Below, piece by piece: positions 8,596-16,508 of a stretch of 64,000 nucleotides of DNA. The stretch spans positions 62,001-126,000 of the forward strand of contig JAEPMI010000010.1 of the NCBI GenBank assembly GCA_017644045.1, given 5' to 3'. The position numbers were made by a program, and so were the translations under genes. The stretch's first letter is position 1. Each line of letters begins with the position of its first letter. Source of the stretch: Deltaproteobacteria bacterium. Its GTDB lineage: Bacteria; Myxococcota_A; Polyangia; Polyangiales; Houyiibacteriaceae. The notes below the pieces were generated by a model. That model made no database searches, was not told the DNA's origin, and saw only the letters and a program-made list of their open reading frames with translations.

Positions 8596-9201
8596 GTGAC
8601 ATCCGTCCGCTATGCTTCGAGCGTGAGCGAACCCGAACCGAAGGATGAATTTGCGGCCCTCTACGCCCGCTATCGGACCCTGGGGGAGGGAGTACGCGCA
8701 GAGATCGTGGCGGGAGAGATTCGCATGGTCCCTGCTCCTCGACCGAGGCACGTTCGAACGGCGAGCGTGCTCGGCATCCGACTGGGCGGCAAGTTCGGCT
8801 TCGACTCGGACGATGGCCCGGGAGGTTGGGTCATCTTGGATGAGCCAGAGCTACGGTTCGGAGACGAGATCCGCATCCCGGACCTCGCTGGCTGGCGGGT
8901 CGAGCGATACCGCGAGCCCGAGGACAACCCCATCGAGCTCGTGCCCGACTGGATTTGCGAGATCCTCTCCCCAAGCACCGCGCGCTCCGACCGCAAAGAG
9001 AAGATGCCGCTCTACGCCACGGCCGGTGTCGGTCACCTCTGGATCATCGACCCCGCGCTCCACACCCTCGAGGTCTATCGCCGCGAAGGCGAGCTCTGGG
9101 TGGTCGCCGGCAACTACGAGGGCGAAGACCAGGTCTCGGCGGAACCCTTCACCGAGGCCGCCCTCGATCTCGGTGCCCTCTGGCGCATCCCGGGCGCGTA
9201 A
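8596..9201 (+). CDS. Uma2 family endonuclease (DUF820)
   Basis: Up to 201 aa; starts GTG at 8596 or, as likely, the second GTG at 8623 (MSEPEPKDEFAAL). It shows the Uma2/DUF820 PD-(D/E)xK layout: GEIRMVPAPRPRHV, PELRFGDEIRIPDLAGWR, CEILSPSTARSDRKEKMPLY with the EILSPST motif and catalytic-type lysines, and GVGHLWIIDPALHTLEVYRR. These proteins are predicted nucleases, abundant in cyanobacteria and myxobacteria, and mostly of unproven role. The gene is divergent from the secreted-protein gene with 36 bases between them. A 58-base near-copy of its 3' part lies at 9813-9870. Confidence 0.88.
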   Translation: MTSVRYASSVSEPEPKDEFAALYARYRTLGEGVRAEIVAGEIRMVPAPRPRHVRTASVLGIRLGGKFGFDSDDGPGGWVILDEPELRFGDEIRIPDLAGWRVERYREPEDNPIELVPDWICEILSPSTARSDRKEKMPLYATAGVGHLWIIDPALHTLEVYRREGELWVVAGNYEGEDQVSAEPFTEAALDLGALWRIPGA

Positions 9202-9208
9202 GTCGCCG

Positions 9209-9799
9209 ATGCGCCGCGTTGTACTGCTCTCCCTGTCGCTTGCCGCCGGGGCCGGGTGTGGGTCGGGGGAGCGCCGCTCAGAAGATCGCCAGTCGCAGGA
9301 GAGGTCGAGCGAGACCAACGAGCTGGCTTCCGACTCGCCTACCGACGTCCGGCCCGCGCTCGACACCTCGACCTGGGACGCCGACTGTTGGGAGCGGCTC
9401 GGAGCGGCTCCGGTGGGCGACACGGCACTGGACACGCTGCGGGCGGCGCTGGGATCCCTCAGCCAGCTCTGCCCGCCCGTCGACCCCGGTCTCCGTCGTT
9501 CGGCCGGCCGGCTCGCCGACGTGGATTGGGCGCGGGCGGAGCCATTGATGCGAGAGGCGGCAATCGCCTACCTCGATCCTTCGGAGTGTGATCTGGGTTG
9601 GCCGGACGACGGCTGTCCCCTGCCGAGTGGATGGGAGTACGGGACCCCGAATGGCTTCGACAGCCTTCCGGTCGGTGCTCGCGCCTACGCGATCGCCTGG
9701 GCGACGGAGCTGAATCGGCTGGAGAACGCGAGCCCGATGCTTTGGATGCAGCTCGCCGTTCAATCCATCCAGCACGGCCGCTCCGCTCTCGCGGAGTGA
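9209..9799 (+). CDS. Unknown lipoprotein
   Basis: 196 aa. The N-terminus [17 protein letters not shown] has a lipobox with the lipidated Cys at 17, followed by a Ser/Glu/Arg-rich tether (residues 18-45). The mature part has paired cysteines ([30 protein letters not shown]) and is largely helical towards the end ([14 protein letters not shown]). No family recognised. It begins 7 bases after the Uma2 stop, so it is probably co-transcribed with it. Confidence 0.75.
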   Translation: MRRVVLLSLSLAAGAGCGSGERRSEDRQSQERSSETNELASDSPTDVRPALDTSTWDADCWERLGAAPVGDTALDTLRAALGSLSQLCPPVDPGLRRSAGRLADVDWARAEPLMREAAIAYLDPSECDLGWPDDGCPLPSGWEYGTPNGFDSLPVGARAYAIAWATELNRLENASPMLWMQLAVQSIQHGRSALAE

Positions 9800-9812
9800 A
9801 GGCGGACGGAAC

Positions 9813-9870
9813 GCTCTACCCCACGGCCGGTGTCGGTCATCTCTGGCTCATCGACCCCGCGCTCCACACC
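9813..9870 (+). pseudogene. Fragment of a second Uma2 gene
   Basis: 58 bases differ from the intact Uma2 gene (about 9010-9067) at only three positions. Translated, they give [19 protein letters not shown] against [19 protein letters not shown]. Similarity stops abruptly at both ends. It is either a partial duplication of the upstream gene or the remnant of a deleted paralogue. Confidence 0.75.
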
Positions 9871-9910
9871 TCTGGCGCCTCCCCGGCTCGTGATCTCACC
9901 AACTCGGACC

Positions 9911-9956
9911 CCTTTGTGAATCCTTCGTGGCTTCGTGGCTTCGTGGCTTCGTGCGA
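9911..9956. repeat. Period-8 interspersed repeat, intergenic copy
   Basis: Four head-to-tail units TTCGTGGC, the last variant, preceded by CCTTTGTGAATC and ending GTGCGAG. A diverged copy with the same period and the same GTGCGAG end lies inside the GldG-like gene at 25287-25332. The reverse strand would read [14 protein letters not shown]-like peptide, which I recall from spurious gene calls in many genomes. Confidence 0.7.
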
Positions 9957-10047
9957 GATGCGGTTCCGAGCTCCTGGAATCGAACGGGAGACGAGGTCTC
10001 GGAACGTCTTGGCGGAACGAGCACAGAGGGTGACGGACGGAAAGAAG

Positions 10048-10077
10048 AAAGCCGGAGCCCGTGAAGGCTCCGGCTTT
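10048..10077 (-). terminator. Intrinsic terminator of the sigma-factor gene
   Basis: Perfect 12-bp stem AAAGCCGGAGCC/GGCTCCGGCTTT with a 6-nt loop. On the minus strand it is followed by CTTCTTTCC. It lies about 55 bases beyond the sigma-factor stop codon. Confidence 0.75.
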
Positions 10078-10106
10078 CGATCGCGTATGTATTTCGCGGA
10101 GTGTTG

Positions 10107-10126
10107 GAGCCGGGCGGACCCGGCTC
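10107..10126 (-). other. Second hairpin directly after the sigma-factor gene
   Basis: GAGCCGGG/CCCGGCTC, an 8-bp perfect stem with a 4-nt loop, starting 4 bases after the sigma-factor stop. No T tract follows on either strand. It may protect the 3' end or act with the stronger terminator just downstream. Confidence 0.5.
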
Positions 10127-10130
10127 GGGT

Positions 10131-11396
10131 TCACTCCTTGATCTGGCGGCGGATCTTGCCGAGGGCCTGCTCCTGGAGCTGGCGGATGCGCTCACGGGAG
10201 AGGTTGTACTTGTCGCCGATCTCCTTGAGGGTCAGCTCGTCCTCGTCGTCGAGGCCGAAGCGCCAGCGGAGGATGCGGGCTTCCATCGGGGTGAGGGTGT
10301 CGAGGAGACGGCGGACCTCGTCGCTCCACTTCTGGGAGACGAGCTGCTCGTAGGGATCCGGGGTGTCCTCCTGCTCGAGGAAGTCGATGAACTTCCGGCC
10401 GTCCTCGTCGTTCACGGGGCGGTCGAGGCTGAAGGGGGTCTCGGCCCAGTAGCCCTTGATCTTCTCGAGCTTCTCGGCGGCGATGCCGGTCTCCTTCTCG
10501 AGCTCCTCGGGGGTCGGCTCCTTGCCGGTCCGGGTCGCGATGGCCTGGGTGGCGCGGGCGACGCGGTTGTAGGTGTCGAGCATGTGGACCGGGATGCGGA
10601 CCGCGCGGCCCTTGTCGGCCAGCGCGCGGCTGATGGCGTGACGAATCCACCAGCTGGCGTAGGTGCTGAAGCGGTAGCCGCGGTTGTGGTCGAAGCGCTC
10701 GACGGCCTTCATGAGGCCGATGTTGCCCTCCTGGATGAGGTCGATGAGCGGGAGACGGCCGCGGTTGTAGCGGCGGGCGATGCTCACGACGAGGCGGAGG
10801 TTGGCGGCGACGAAGCGGTTCTTCGCACGCTGCTGGGCGCGCTGGGCGCGGCCCACGCGCTTCAGGTAGTCCTTGAAGGCGGCGGTGATGCGGATCTCGT
10901 CGCCGAGCATGTCCCGCTCCTCGGCGAACTCGCCGGCGAGGCGATGCACGGCCTTGTCGGCCTCCTGCACGAAGAGCCGGTCGCTGTCGACGGCCCGAAG
11001 CTCCGTCGAGACTTCGTCAGCAAGGGCGTCCCACTTCACCTGCTGTCGCTTGCCGAGCTTCCCCCGCTTGGCGCTCTTGGCGAGCTTGCGCATGTTGGCG
11101 ATCCCGGCCGGAACCTCCTCGACGCGCTCCTCGACGACCGAGGCGACCGTCTCGAAGCAGGACGGGTACGAGAAGAGGGCCTTCCAGTAGCCGATCTCCA
11201 GCTCCTCGACCTTGCGCGCGGCGTCGATCTCTTCCTGCGGGGTGAGCACTCGGTGGCTCGCCATCTCACGGAAGTAGCGGCTCAGCGTGGAGTCGCCTGC
11301 GCCCTGGCGCTCGAGCTCCTTGAGGGCCTTCTCGGCGTCCTTCTTCTTCTTGAGGGCCACCTTCTTCATGCTCTTTCGTGCTGCCGTCTTCGCCAT
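10131..11396 (-). CDS. RNA polymerase sigma factor, RpoD/sigma70 family (no region 1.1)
   Basis: 421 aa. A Lys-rich N-terminus (residues 1-30) is followed by region 1.2 ([23 protein letters not shown]), a non-conserved linker, and region 2 with [38 protein letters not shown] and [19 protein letters not shown] (core binding, -10 recognition and melting). Region 3 follows, then region 4 with [19 protein letters not shown] (the -35 recognition helix-turn-helix). The acidic region 1.1 of principal sigma factors is absent, so this is more likely an alternative group 2 factor than the housekeeping one. The frame is open upstream of the chosen ATG at 11396, but that extension is Pro/Arg/Gly-rich and looks non-coding. 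Single-gene unit ended by hairpins. Confidence 0.92.
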   Translation of the reverse strand: MAKTAARKSMKKVALKKKKDAEKALKELERQGAGDSTLSRYFREMASHRVLTPQEEIDAARKVEELEIGYWKALFSYPSCFETVASVVEERVEEVPAGIANMRKLAKSAKRGKLGKRQQVKWDALADEVSTELRAVDSDRLFVQEADKAVHRLAGEFAEERDMLGDEIRITAAFKDYLKRVGRAQRAQQRAKNRFVAANLRLVVSIARRYNRGRLPLIDLIQEGNIGLMKAVERFDHNRGYRFSTYASWWIRHAISRALADKGRAVRIPVHMLDTYNRVARATQAIATRTGKEPTPEELEKETGIAAEKLEKIKGYWAETPFSLDRPVNDEDGRKFIDFLEQEDTPDPYEQLVSQKWSDEVRRLLDTLTPMEARILRWRFGLDDEDELTLKEIGDKYNLSRERIRQLQEQALGKIRRQIKE

Positions 11397-11867
11397 CGTT
11401 CTGCTTGCTCCCGCTGGGGGGTTCGGACCTCGTGGGACAACGGGGTCCCCAGCGCTTTTGTTTCCGGCTCGGGAGCCGGTCGGGGGGTTTCTCGGGTGGG
11501 TTTGAGTAAACCGCTCCGCCGACATCACGATTTGGGACCTTCGGGACCCGGCCGTGATGCCGTCGTTTACGCGATCACATTTTTGGGTTGCACACCGCGT
11601 GCCGGCCTTCGTAGTCCGACCGTGCGACCCATCTCCGGCGCCCTCTCGGAGGGCCCGAAGAACCATTTTACCCCGGAACCATAGGGACGAAAGGCGCTCT
11701 GGGAACCCCCGAAAGACACCTGGCTGCCGGACCCGCCACCGAGGCCTCAGGTGGCTAACGGACTTGCCACCGTGACGAGATCGGTGGCGAATGGAGCAGC
11801 CACCTCACGGGATCGACACCGAAAACCGACCGTCCGGCCAGTCCTCGGTCCGTGCTAAAGCCCTCCC
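11397..11867. other. 471-base divergent intergenic region
   Basis: Lies between the divergent sigma-factor and HEAT-protein genes; no gene seen. It holds CCGGCTC/GAGCCGG (11464-11479), CATCACG/CGTGATG arms at 11523-11529 and 11553-11559, an AT-richer patch near 11565-11590, and the nested repeat at 11749-11805. Promoters for both genes must lie here, but I could not assign them. Confidence 0.5.
11749..11805. repeat. Nested inverted repeats upstream of the HEAT-protein gene
   Basis: Outer arms AGGTGGCT (11749-11756) and AGCCACCT (11798-11805) enclose inner arms GCCACCG (11766-11772) and CGGTGGC (11782-11788). They could form a branched leader structure or an operator. The inner arms also resemble the outer ones. 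They lie 63 bases before the gene start. Confidence 0.4.
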
Positions 11868-14249
11868 ATGCGTTCGGTCGCGTTCTGGAGTCTCTGCCTC
11901 GCTTCGACGCTCGCCGCTGGAGCGGCTCACGCCCAGCTCGACACCCCGCTGGATCTGGGCACCGAGGTTCGGGTGCAGGTGCGGTTGGCCGACGGCTCCG
12001 CCCAGCTCGAGCTGAAGGGTCGAGGCCGACCGGTGACCGCCGCCCTCCCCTCGGCGTCGATCGAGGACGCATCCGCGCGAACGGTGACCCTGGCCGGCGG
12101 CGCCCGCGTGGGCGTGGTGACGATCCCGGACCGAGCCGCGGCGCTGGTGGTGGCCAAGCGAGGTCGGCCCGAAGTCCTGTGGGTCGGCCAGCTCTCACCG
12201 CATGGCGATCCGGGCGAGCAGCGCACCGACGTCCTCCAGATCGCCGATCGCACGGGGGATGGCGTGGACGACGTCATCGTCGGCTACACCCAGCAGGGCC
12301 GCTCCATCTGCGGCGAGGAGCAGACGCTCCTCGAGCCCCGGGCCATCGACCCGGGCGCGCTCGCCCTCCGGTCGGTCACCTTGCGGAACCTCGGCGAGGC
12401 AACCGAGACCGCCGTCGAGGCGACCACCGAGCCGCCCGAGGGGCTGAGCGCGGATTCCAGCCCGCTTCTCGCGCTGCTCGCCGCGCGTGGGGCGTCGAGC
12501 GCCGCCGGCCGGAGCGACCCGCCGCTTCCGGTCGCGCTCGTCGATGACGACCCGGCGACCGCGTGGACCGAGGCCGCCGCCGGCAACGGCCGCTGGGAGT
12601 TCGCGACCCTCCGCGTGACCGACCCGGGCCTCGCGATCCGAGCGCTGCGTTTCGTGCCGCGAACCGCCGAACGCACCCGAGGCGTGCCCCGCACCGTCTA
12701 CGTCCAGGGCAGCGCCGGTTCGCGGCTCGCGGTCACCTTTCCCCGCGAGCCCGCCATCGGTGAGGCGTGGTGGGTGACCCTGCCCGAGCCGACCCGATGG
12801 AGCTGCGCGTCCGTGGTCCTCGGCGAGCCTCATGGGAACGCGACCCACGTCGGCCTCGCCGAGCTCGACGCTTTCTCCGAGGTGGATTTCGGGGGTGGCA
12901 TCGAGGCGCTCGTCTCGCGGCTCGCCGCAGGTGGTGAAGAAGGCGCGCGGGCCGCTCGGGCGCTCCGTTCCCTCGGGCCCGACGTGCTGGACACGCTCCA
13001 CGCGGGCTGGGAGGCGATGACTCCAGTCGAGCGGCGGCTGGTGCTCCGCGTCGCCGCGGCCCATCCGAGCGATCCGAGGGCCGCAGGCCTCTTCGCGGGC
13101 GCCGCCGGCGATCCCGACGAGGCCGTGCGAGGCGCCGCGCTGAGCGAAGCGGAGGCGATCGACGAGAACGACCTGCTCGTATCGCTGGCGTCGGTGCGGG
13201 TGGAGGCCGGCACGCCCATCGCGGCGACCGCCGATGGTGCCGCGATGACCCTGCTCCGCCGGGCGCCCGACCAGGTGGGCATCGCCCTCGACGCCCTGGC
13301 CCGCGAGGGCGGCGAGGACCGGCCGGTGCTGCGCCGGGCCATCGGTACGGCGGCCAAGCGTGGGGGTGAGGCCGTGGCCGACATCCTGCGCGCGTGGATT
13401 CCAGACGCCCCAGCCGCGGCGAGGGCGTCTTTGGCGCTCGGGCTGGTCGGACACGAAGAGGCGGCCGAGCTCGCGGCGCTCGCGGTCGAAGGCGCGCCGG
13501 GCGCAGAGGCGTTCGCCGATCGCTGGCGCTTCGCGCAGGCGGCGGGTCAGCTCGAGAGCGTGTCTGCCGAGGTCACGGCGTGGCTCTTCGAGCAGACCCG
13601 CGCCGAGGAGTGGATGATGCGAGCGGCGGCCCTCCAGGCGGTCACCGCCCTCGGCACGAGCGGCTCGGTCGAGAACGCGCTCGGGCGGTTGGACGACGAG
13701 ACGCCCCGCGTCCGGATCGCCGCCATCCAGGCCTTGGCCAGCGACCCGCAGCAGGTCGTGGCGGTGGCGACGCGAGCTCGAGAGGACCGCTGGCCGATCG
13801 TGCGGGCGGCTGCGGTGACGGCCCTGGGTCCGCACGAGCGGGCCCGGCCGGTGGTGAAGCGCTCGGTCCGCGACCGGCACGAGTTGGTCCGGTCGGCCGC
13901 GATCGCCGCCCTGGCGGCCGCGGAGGACTGGAGCGCCTGGGAGCTGGTCGAGGATCGCCTCTCGGCGGAGCGGGAGTGGCCGGTCGTGCTGGAGGCCGGT
14001 GTCGCCTTCGCGGAGGCTCGATGCGACGAGGACGCGATCGATGTGCTCGGAGCGGTCATCGAGCGGGCTCAACGGCCTCGGCCCTGGCAGCCCGACGTGG
14101 AAGTCGCGGCCCGCGCCGTTCGCGCGCTGGCTGCGATCGGCGGCGAAGAAGCGGCCGAGCTCATCCGTCGGGCCGCCTCGGACCTCTCCCCTCAGATGAT
14201 CCGCATCGCCGCCGAAGCGGCCGGTGAAGTGCCCTCCTGTCGCCCCTGA
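11868..14249 (+). CDS. Secreted HEAT-repeat protein with discoidin-like segment
   Basis: 793 aa with a Sec signal (SLCLASTLAAGAAHAQ). Residues about 20-200 are a beta-rich unknown domain containing DRTGDGVDDVIVGYTQ, an FG-GAP-like calcium loop. Residues about 210-330 (ALVDDDPATAWTEAA, LRFVPRTAERTRGVPRTVYV) resemble a discoidin/carbohydrate-binding fold. From about 340 to the end, alanine-rich helical pairs recur (DETPRVRIAAIQALA, DRWPIVRAAAVTALG, DRHELVRSAAIAALAAA), the pattern of HEAT/PBS-lyase-like repeats. It is probably a periplasmic or surface scaffold. The partner is unknown. Followed after 104 bases by a lipoprotein gene on the same strand. Confidence 0.85.
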   Translation: MRSVAFWSLCLASTLAAGAAHAQLDTPLDLGTEVRVQVRLADGSAQLELKGRGRPVTAALPSASIEDASARTVTLAGGARVGVVTIPDRAAALVVAKRGRPEVLWVGQLSPHGDPGEQRTDVLQIADRTGDGVDDVIVGYTQQGRSICGEEQTLLEPRAIDPGALALRSVTLRNLGEATETAVEATTEPPEGLSADSSPLLALLAARGASSAAGRSDPPLPVALVDDDPATAWTEAAAGNGRWEFATLRVTDPGLAIRALRFVPRTAERTRGVPRTVYVQGSAGSRLAVTFPREPAIGEAWWVTLPEPTRWSCASVVLGEPHGNATHVGLAELDAFSEVDFGGGIEALVSRLAAGGEEGARAARALRSLGPDVLDTLHAGWEAMTPVERRLVLRVAAAHPSDPRAAGLFAGAAGDPDEAVRGAALSEAEAIDENDLLVSLASVRVEAGTPIAATADGAAMTLLRRAPDQVGIALDALAREGGEDRPVLRRAIGTAAKRGGEAVADILRAWIPDAPAAARASLALGLVGHEEAAELAALAVEGAPGAEAFADRWRFAQAAGQLESVSAEVTAWLFEQTRAEEWMMRAAALQAVTALGTSGSVENALGRLDDETPRVRIAAIQALASDPQQVVAVATRAREDRWPIVRAAAVTALGPHERARPVVKRSVRDRHELVRSAAIAALAAAEDWSAWELVEDRLSAEREWPVVLEAGVAFAEARCDEDAIDVLGAVIERAQRPRPWQPDVEVAARAVRALAAIGGEEAAELIRRAASDLSPQMIRIAAEAAGEVPSCRP

Positions 14250-14353
14250 AGCACCGGCGCGATCCCGTCTTGTGACGCCGACGGGGCCCGTGGTACGGTC
14301 CGCGCCATCGCCGGGGGTGATTTCCAGTCCGGCGTACAACACCGAGATCGCTC

Positions 14354-14968
14354 ATGATTCGACGCGCACAACTGGTCCTCATCGCCCTCGCTCTGGCCGT
14401 GCCTTTCGTCCAGGGATGTGGGGAGCCCGAAACCGATCTCGTCGTGGAGCGGCTGCCCAACGTGGAGCCGAACCTCCCGGCGGTCCCGACGCTGCCTCCG
14501 CCGCCGCACCCGATCACCTACGATGACGGGAGCCACTCGATCTTCGGCCTGCGGTCGCGGCTCCGGAACACCATCGACACCGAGGTCGAGGTCACCGGCT
14601 ACATCATCGAGATCTACGTCCCGCCGGAGTGCGAGGAGGAGCCCTGCGAGCGCCCCTTGGCCCCGCACCTCTGGATCGCGGACACCCAGTCGGAGGACAG
14701 CCGCCGCAAGCACCTGATGGTCGTCGGCTACGCCGAGAACCAGGAGCAGATCGACGAGGCCGTCGAGCTGGCCGAGCGCGGCCGCTACGAGCCGCCGGAC
14801 CCCGAGACCGGCCTGCTGCCGATCCCGACCGACTTCCACGTCGGCAACAAGGTGAAGTTCAGCGGTCAGTTCACCCGCGTGGGCGGCTCCGGCTTCAACA
14901 ACTCCGAGGGTCTGCTCGACTACCGCGGGCACTCCACGATCGAGAACGTGGCGGCCGAAGAGGAGTAG
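14354..14968 (+). CDS. Unknown lipoprotein
   Basis: 204 aa. MIRRAQLVLIALALAVPFVQGC is a lipoprotein signal with Cys22 as lipid site. A proline-rich tether (LPAVPTLPPPPHP) precedes a compact domain with EVEVTGYIIEIYVPPEC, APHLWIADTQSED and VGNKVKFSGQF. This strand pattern resembles an OB-fold-like beta barrel, but I cannot name the family. Two cysteines (PECEEEPCERP) may bridge. A good terminator follows 22 bases after the stop. Confidence 0.78.
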   Translation: MIRRAQLVLIALALAVPFVQGCGEPETDLVVERLPNVEPNLPAVPTLPPPPHPITYDDGSHSIFGLRSRLRNTIDTEVEVTGYIIEIYVPPECEEEPCERPLAPHLWIADTQSEDSRRKHLMVVGYAENQEQIDEAVELAERGRYEPPDPETGLLPIPTDFHVGNKVKFSGQFTRVGGSGFNNSEGLLDYRGHSTIENVAAEEE

Positions 14969-14990
14969 CCCTCTTCTCGTCTCTACGCGA

Positions 14991-15021
14991 CGAAGCCCGC
15001 GCGCCACTGGCCCGCGGGCTT
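14991..15021 (+). terminator. Intrinsic terminator between convergent genes
   Basis: GAAGCCCGCG/CGCGGGCTTC, a 10-bp perfect stem with an 11-nt loop, then TCTCGTTCC on the plus strand. It serves the lipoprotein gene on its left and may also stop transcripts of the kinase gene arriving from the right. Confidence 0.7.
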
Positions 15022-15047
15022 CTCTCGTTCCGTCTCCGGTGTCGCAC

Positions 15048-16508
15048 TCAGAAGCCCGGGTCGTCGAAAGCCTCGACCGGTCCCCGCCTCATCGTGGCGC
15101 GGCGCCGCTGGGTCCGCCGTCGAGCACGCATGCGTGCAGGCTCGACCATCGATTCTTCGACCTCCGGAGGCTCTTCGACCTCCGAAGGCTCTTCGACCTC
15201 CGGAGGCGCTTCAGGCAAGGTCGCGTTCTCTTCGTCTTCCACCCCCAACTCGACTTCGATACCCGCGTCGACGACGGGCGCCGTCGACGCAGGTCGCGAG
15301 GTGGCAGGAATGGTCTCGACCCGGTCGGCGGACAGCCCGATCGCGAGAGCGACGCCGGCCGCGCCGACCGCCGCTCCGATCAGGAGTGGGACGCTGAACC
15401 GTCGCGGCGAGGGCTCCCCTTCGAACGGTCCCGGTTCCTGATCGGACGGTAGCGGGCTCGGCGGTGCGGCGAGGGTCGCCGCCGAGGGCGACGTCCCGGT
15501 CGACTGCGACCCACCGGTGCTCCCCCCGAGATGCCGGGCAGGGATGAGATCTCCGGACGCGAGCTTCTCCGGAGGTTCCGACGGGGCCTTCCTCGAGACG
15601 ATGGTGAACTGGTCGTCCCCGAGAGCTCCGCGCGCCCGGCGAAGCGCCATGCGCATCGTGTTGGCGCTCTGGAAACGCCGCGAGCGATCCTTGGTCATCG
15701 CCTTCGCCACCACGTCGGAGAGCTCTTTCGGCAAATCCGTGCGAAGCCGGTGAACCTCGATCGCCGGCTCGGTCGCGATCATGACCATGAGGTCGCCGAT
15801 CGTCTCCGAGTCGAAGGGGAGCAGCCCGGTCAGGGCCTCGTACATGATGACCCCGATGCTGTAGAGGTCGGTCCGGTGGTCGAGGTCACTCTTGCCCCGC
15901 ACCTGCTCGGGAGACATGTACCAAGGCGTCCCGAGCACGGTCCCCTCACGAGTGAGCTTGTCCGCGCGCTCACCGTTGATGGAGTCGTCCAGGCGGCTGA
16001 TGCCGAAGTCGAGCAGTTTGGGGAAGCCTCCGTCGCCATCATGGTTGAGAAAGACGTTCTCCGGCTTGAGGTCGCGGTGAACGATGCCCGCTGCGTGCAC
16101 CGCCTCGAGCCCGGTGAGGCACTGCTCCATCATTCGGACGAACTGTTTCGCCGGAATGGGTGGCCCGCGCGTGATGCGGTCGGCGAGGGTCTCGCCGTTC
16201 AGCAACTCCATCACCATGAATGGCTCGCCCTGTTGCGTCTTCCCGAAGTCGAAGATGTCGACCACGAAGCGGTGCTGGACGGCCGCGGCGATGCGCGCCT
16301 CCCGCATGAAGCGAGCGACGAGCACCTCGCTCTGGGTCGCTCGTGCGTGGATGAACTTGACCGCGACCGGCCGGCCGAGCGTCTCGTGCACGGCGCTCCA
16401 CACCGATGCCATGGCCCCTTCCCCGACCGGTCGTCTCAAGCGGTACTTCCCACCGATGACGCTCCCTGCTTCGGGCACGAGCGCATGGTACCGTCCGTCC
16501 GCTGACAT
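15048..16508 (-). CDS. Hanks-type serine/threonine protein kinase with C-terminal membrane anchor
   Basis: 486 aa. The kinase domain (residues about 21-290) has all catalytic landmarks: the P-loop GEGAMASV at 29-36, Lys51 in VAVKF, HRDLKPEN with catalytic Asp146, DFG at 167-169, and GTPWYMSPEQ. A Ser/Thr/Pro-rich juxtamembrane linker and one membrane helix (VPLLIGAAVGAAGVALAIGL) follow. The extracytoplasmic tail is acidic, contains three EVEEP-type repeats and ends in an Arg-rich patch. It phosphorylates Ser/Thr on unknown targets. The ATG at 16508 shares two bases with the start of the divergent TPR gene (CATG), so both promoters must lie in or beyond each other's coding region unless one start is further in (GTG at codon 11 is possible). 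Confidence 0.94.
   Translation of the reverse strand: MSADGRYHALVPEAGSVIGGKYRLRRPVGEGAMASVWSAVHETLGRPVAVKFIHARATQSEVLVARFMREARIAAAVQHRFVVDIFDFGKTQQGEPFMVMELLNGETLADRITRGPPIPAKQFVRMMEQCLTGLEAVHAAGIVHRDLKPENVFLNHDGDGGFPKLLDFGISRLDDSINGERADKLTREGTVLGTPWYMSPEQVRGKSDLDHRTDLYSIGVIMYEALTGLLPFDSETIGDLMVMIATEPAIEVHRLRTDLPKELSDVVAKAMTKDRSRRFQSANTMRMALRRARGALGDDQFTIVSRKAPSEPPEKLASGDLIPARHLGGSTGGSQSTGTSPSAATLAAPPSPLPSDQEPGPFEGEPSPRRFSVPLLIGAAVGAAGVALAIGLSADRVETIPATSRPASTAPVVDAGIEVELGVEDEENATLPEAPPEVEEPSEVEEPPEVEESMVEPARMRARRRTQRRRATMRRGPVEAFDDPGF
15154..15207. repeat. Three 18-bp tandem repeats in the kinase tail
   Basis: Three head-to-tail 18-mers starting TCTTCGACCTCCGG, with one substitution in the middle copy. 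On the minus strand they encode repeated PPEVEE/PSEVEE units in the extracytoplasmic tail of the kinase. Such repeats are prone to copy-number change by slippage. Confidence 0.85.

Larger units (their letters stand above)
9800..10130. other. 331-base gap: remnant, repeat and hairpins
   Basis: No intact gene is seen here. It holds a Uma2 fragment (9813-9870), a period-8 repeat (9911-9956) and two hairpins 3' of the sigma-factor gene (10048-10077 and 10107-10126). The rest shows nothing I can name. The mix suggests a scar from gene loss or insertion. Confidence 0.6.

Noticed and set aside
8596-9201. Uma2 gene as a transposase or toxin-antitoxin part
   Set aside because: No inverted repeats, antitoxin-like partner or transposase motifs are nearby; only the nuclease-like fold is supported.
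10131-11666. 511-residue version of the sigma factor
   Set aside because: The extra N-terminal 90 residues are Pro/Gly/Arg-rich, unlike region 1.1, and the ATG at 11396 opens a normal family N-terminus.
14250-14353. Riboswitch in the leader of the 204-aa lipoprotein gene
   Set aside because: The short GC-rich gap has no conserved riboswitch core I can recognise.
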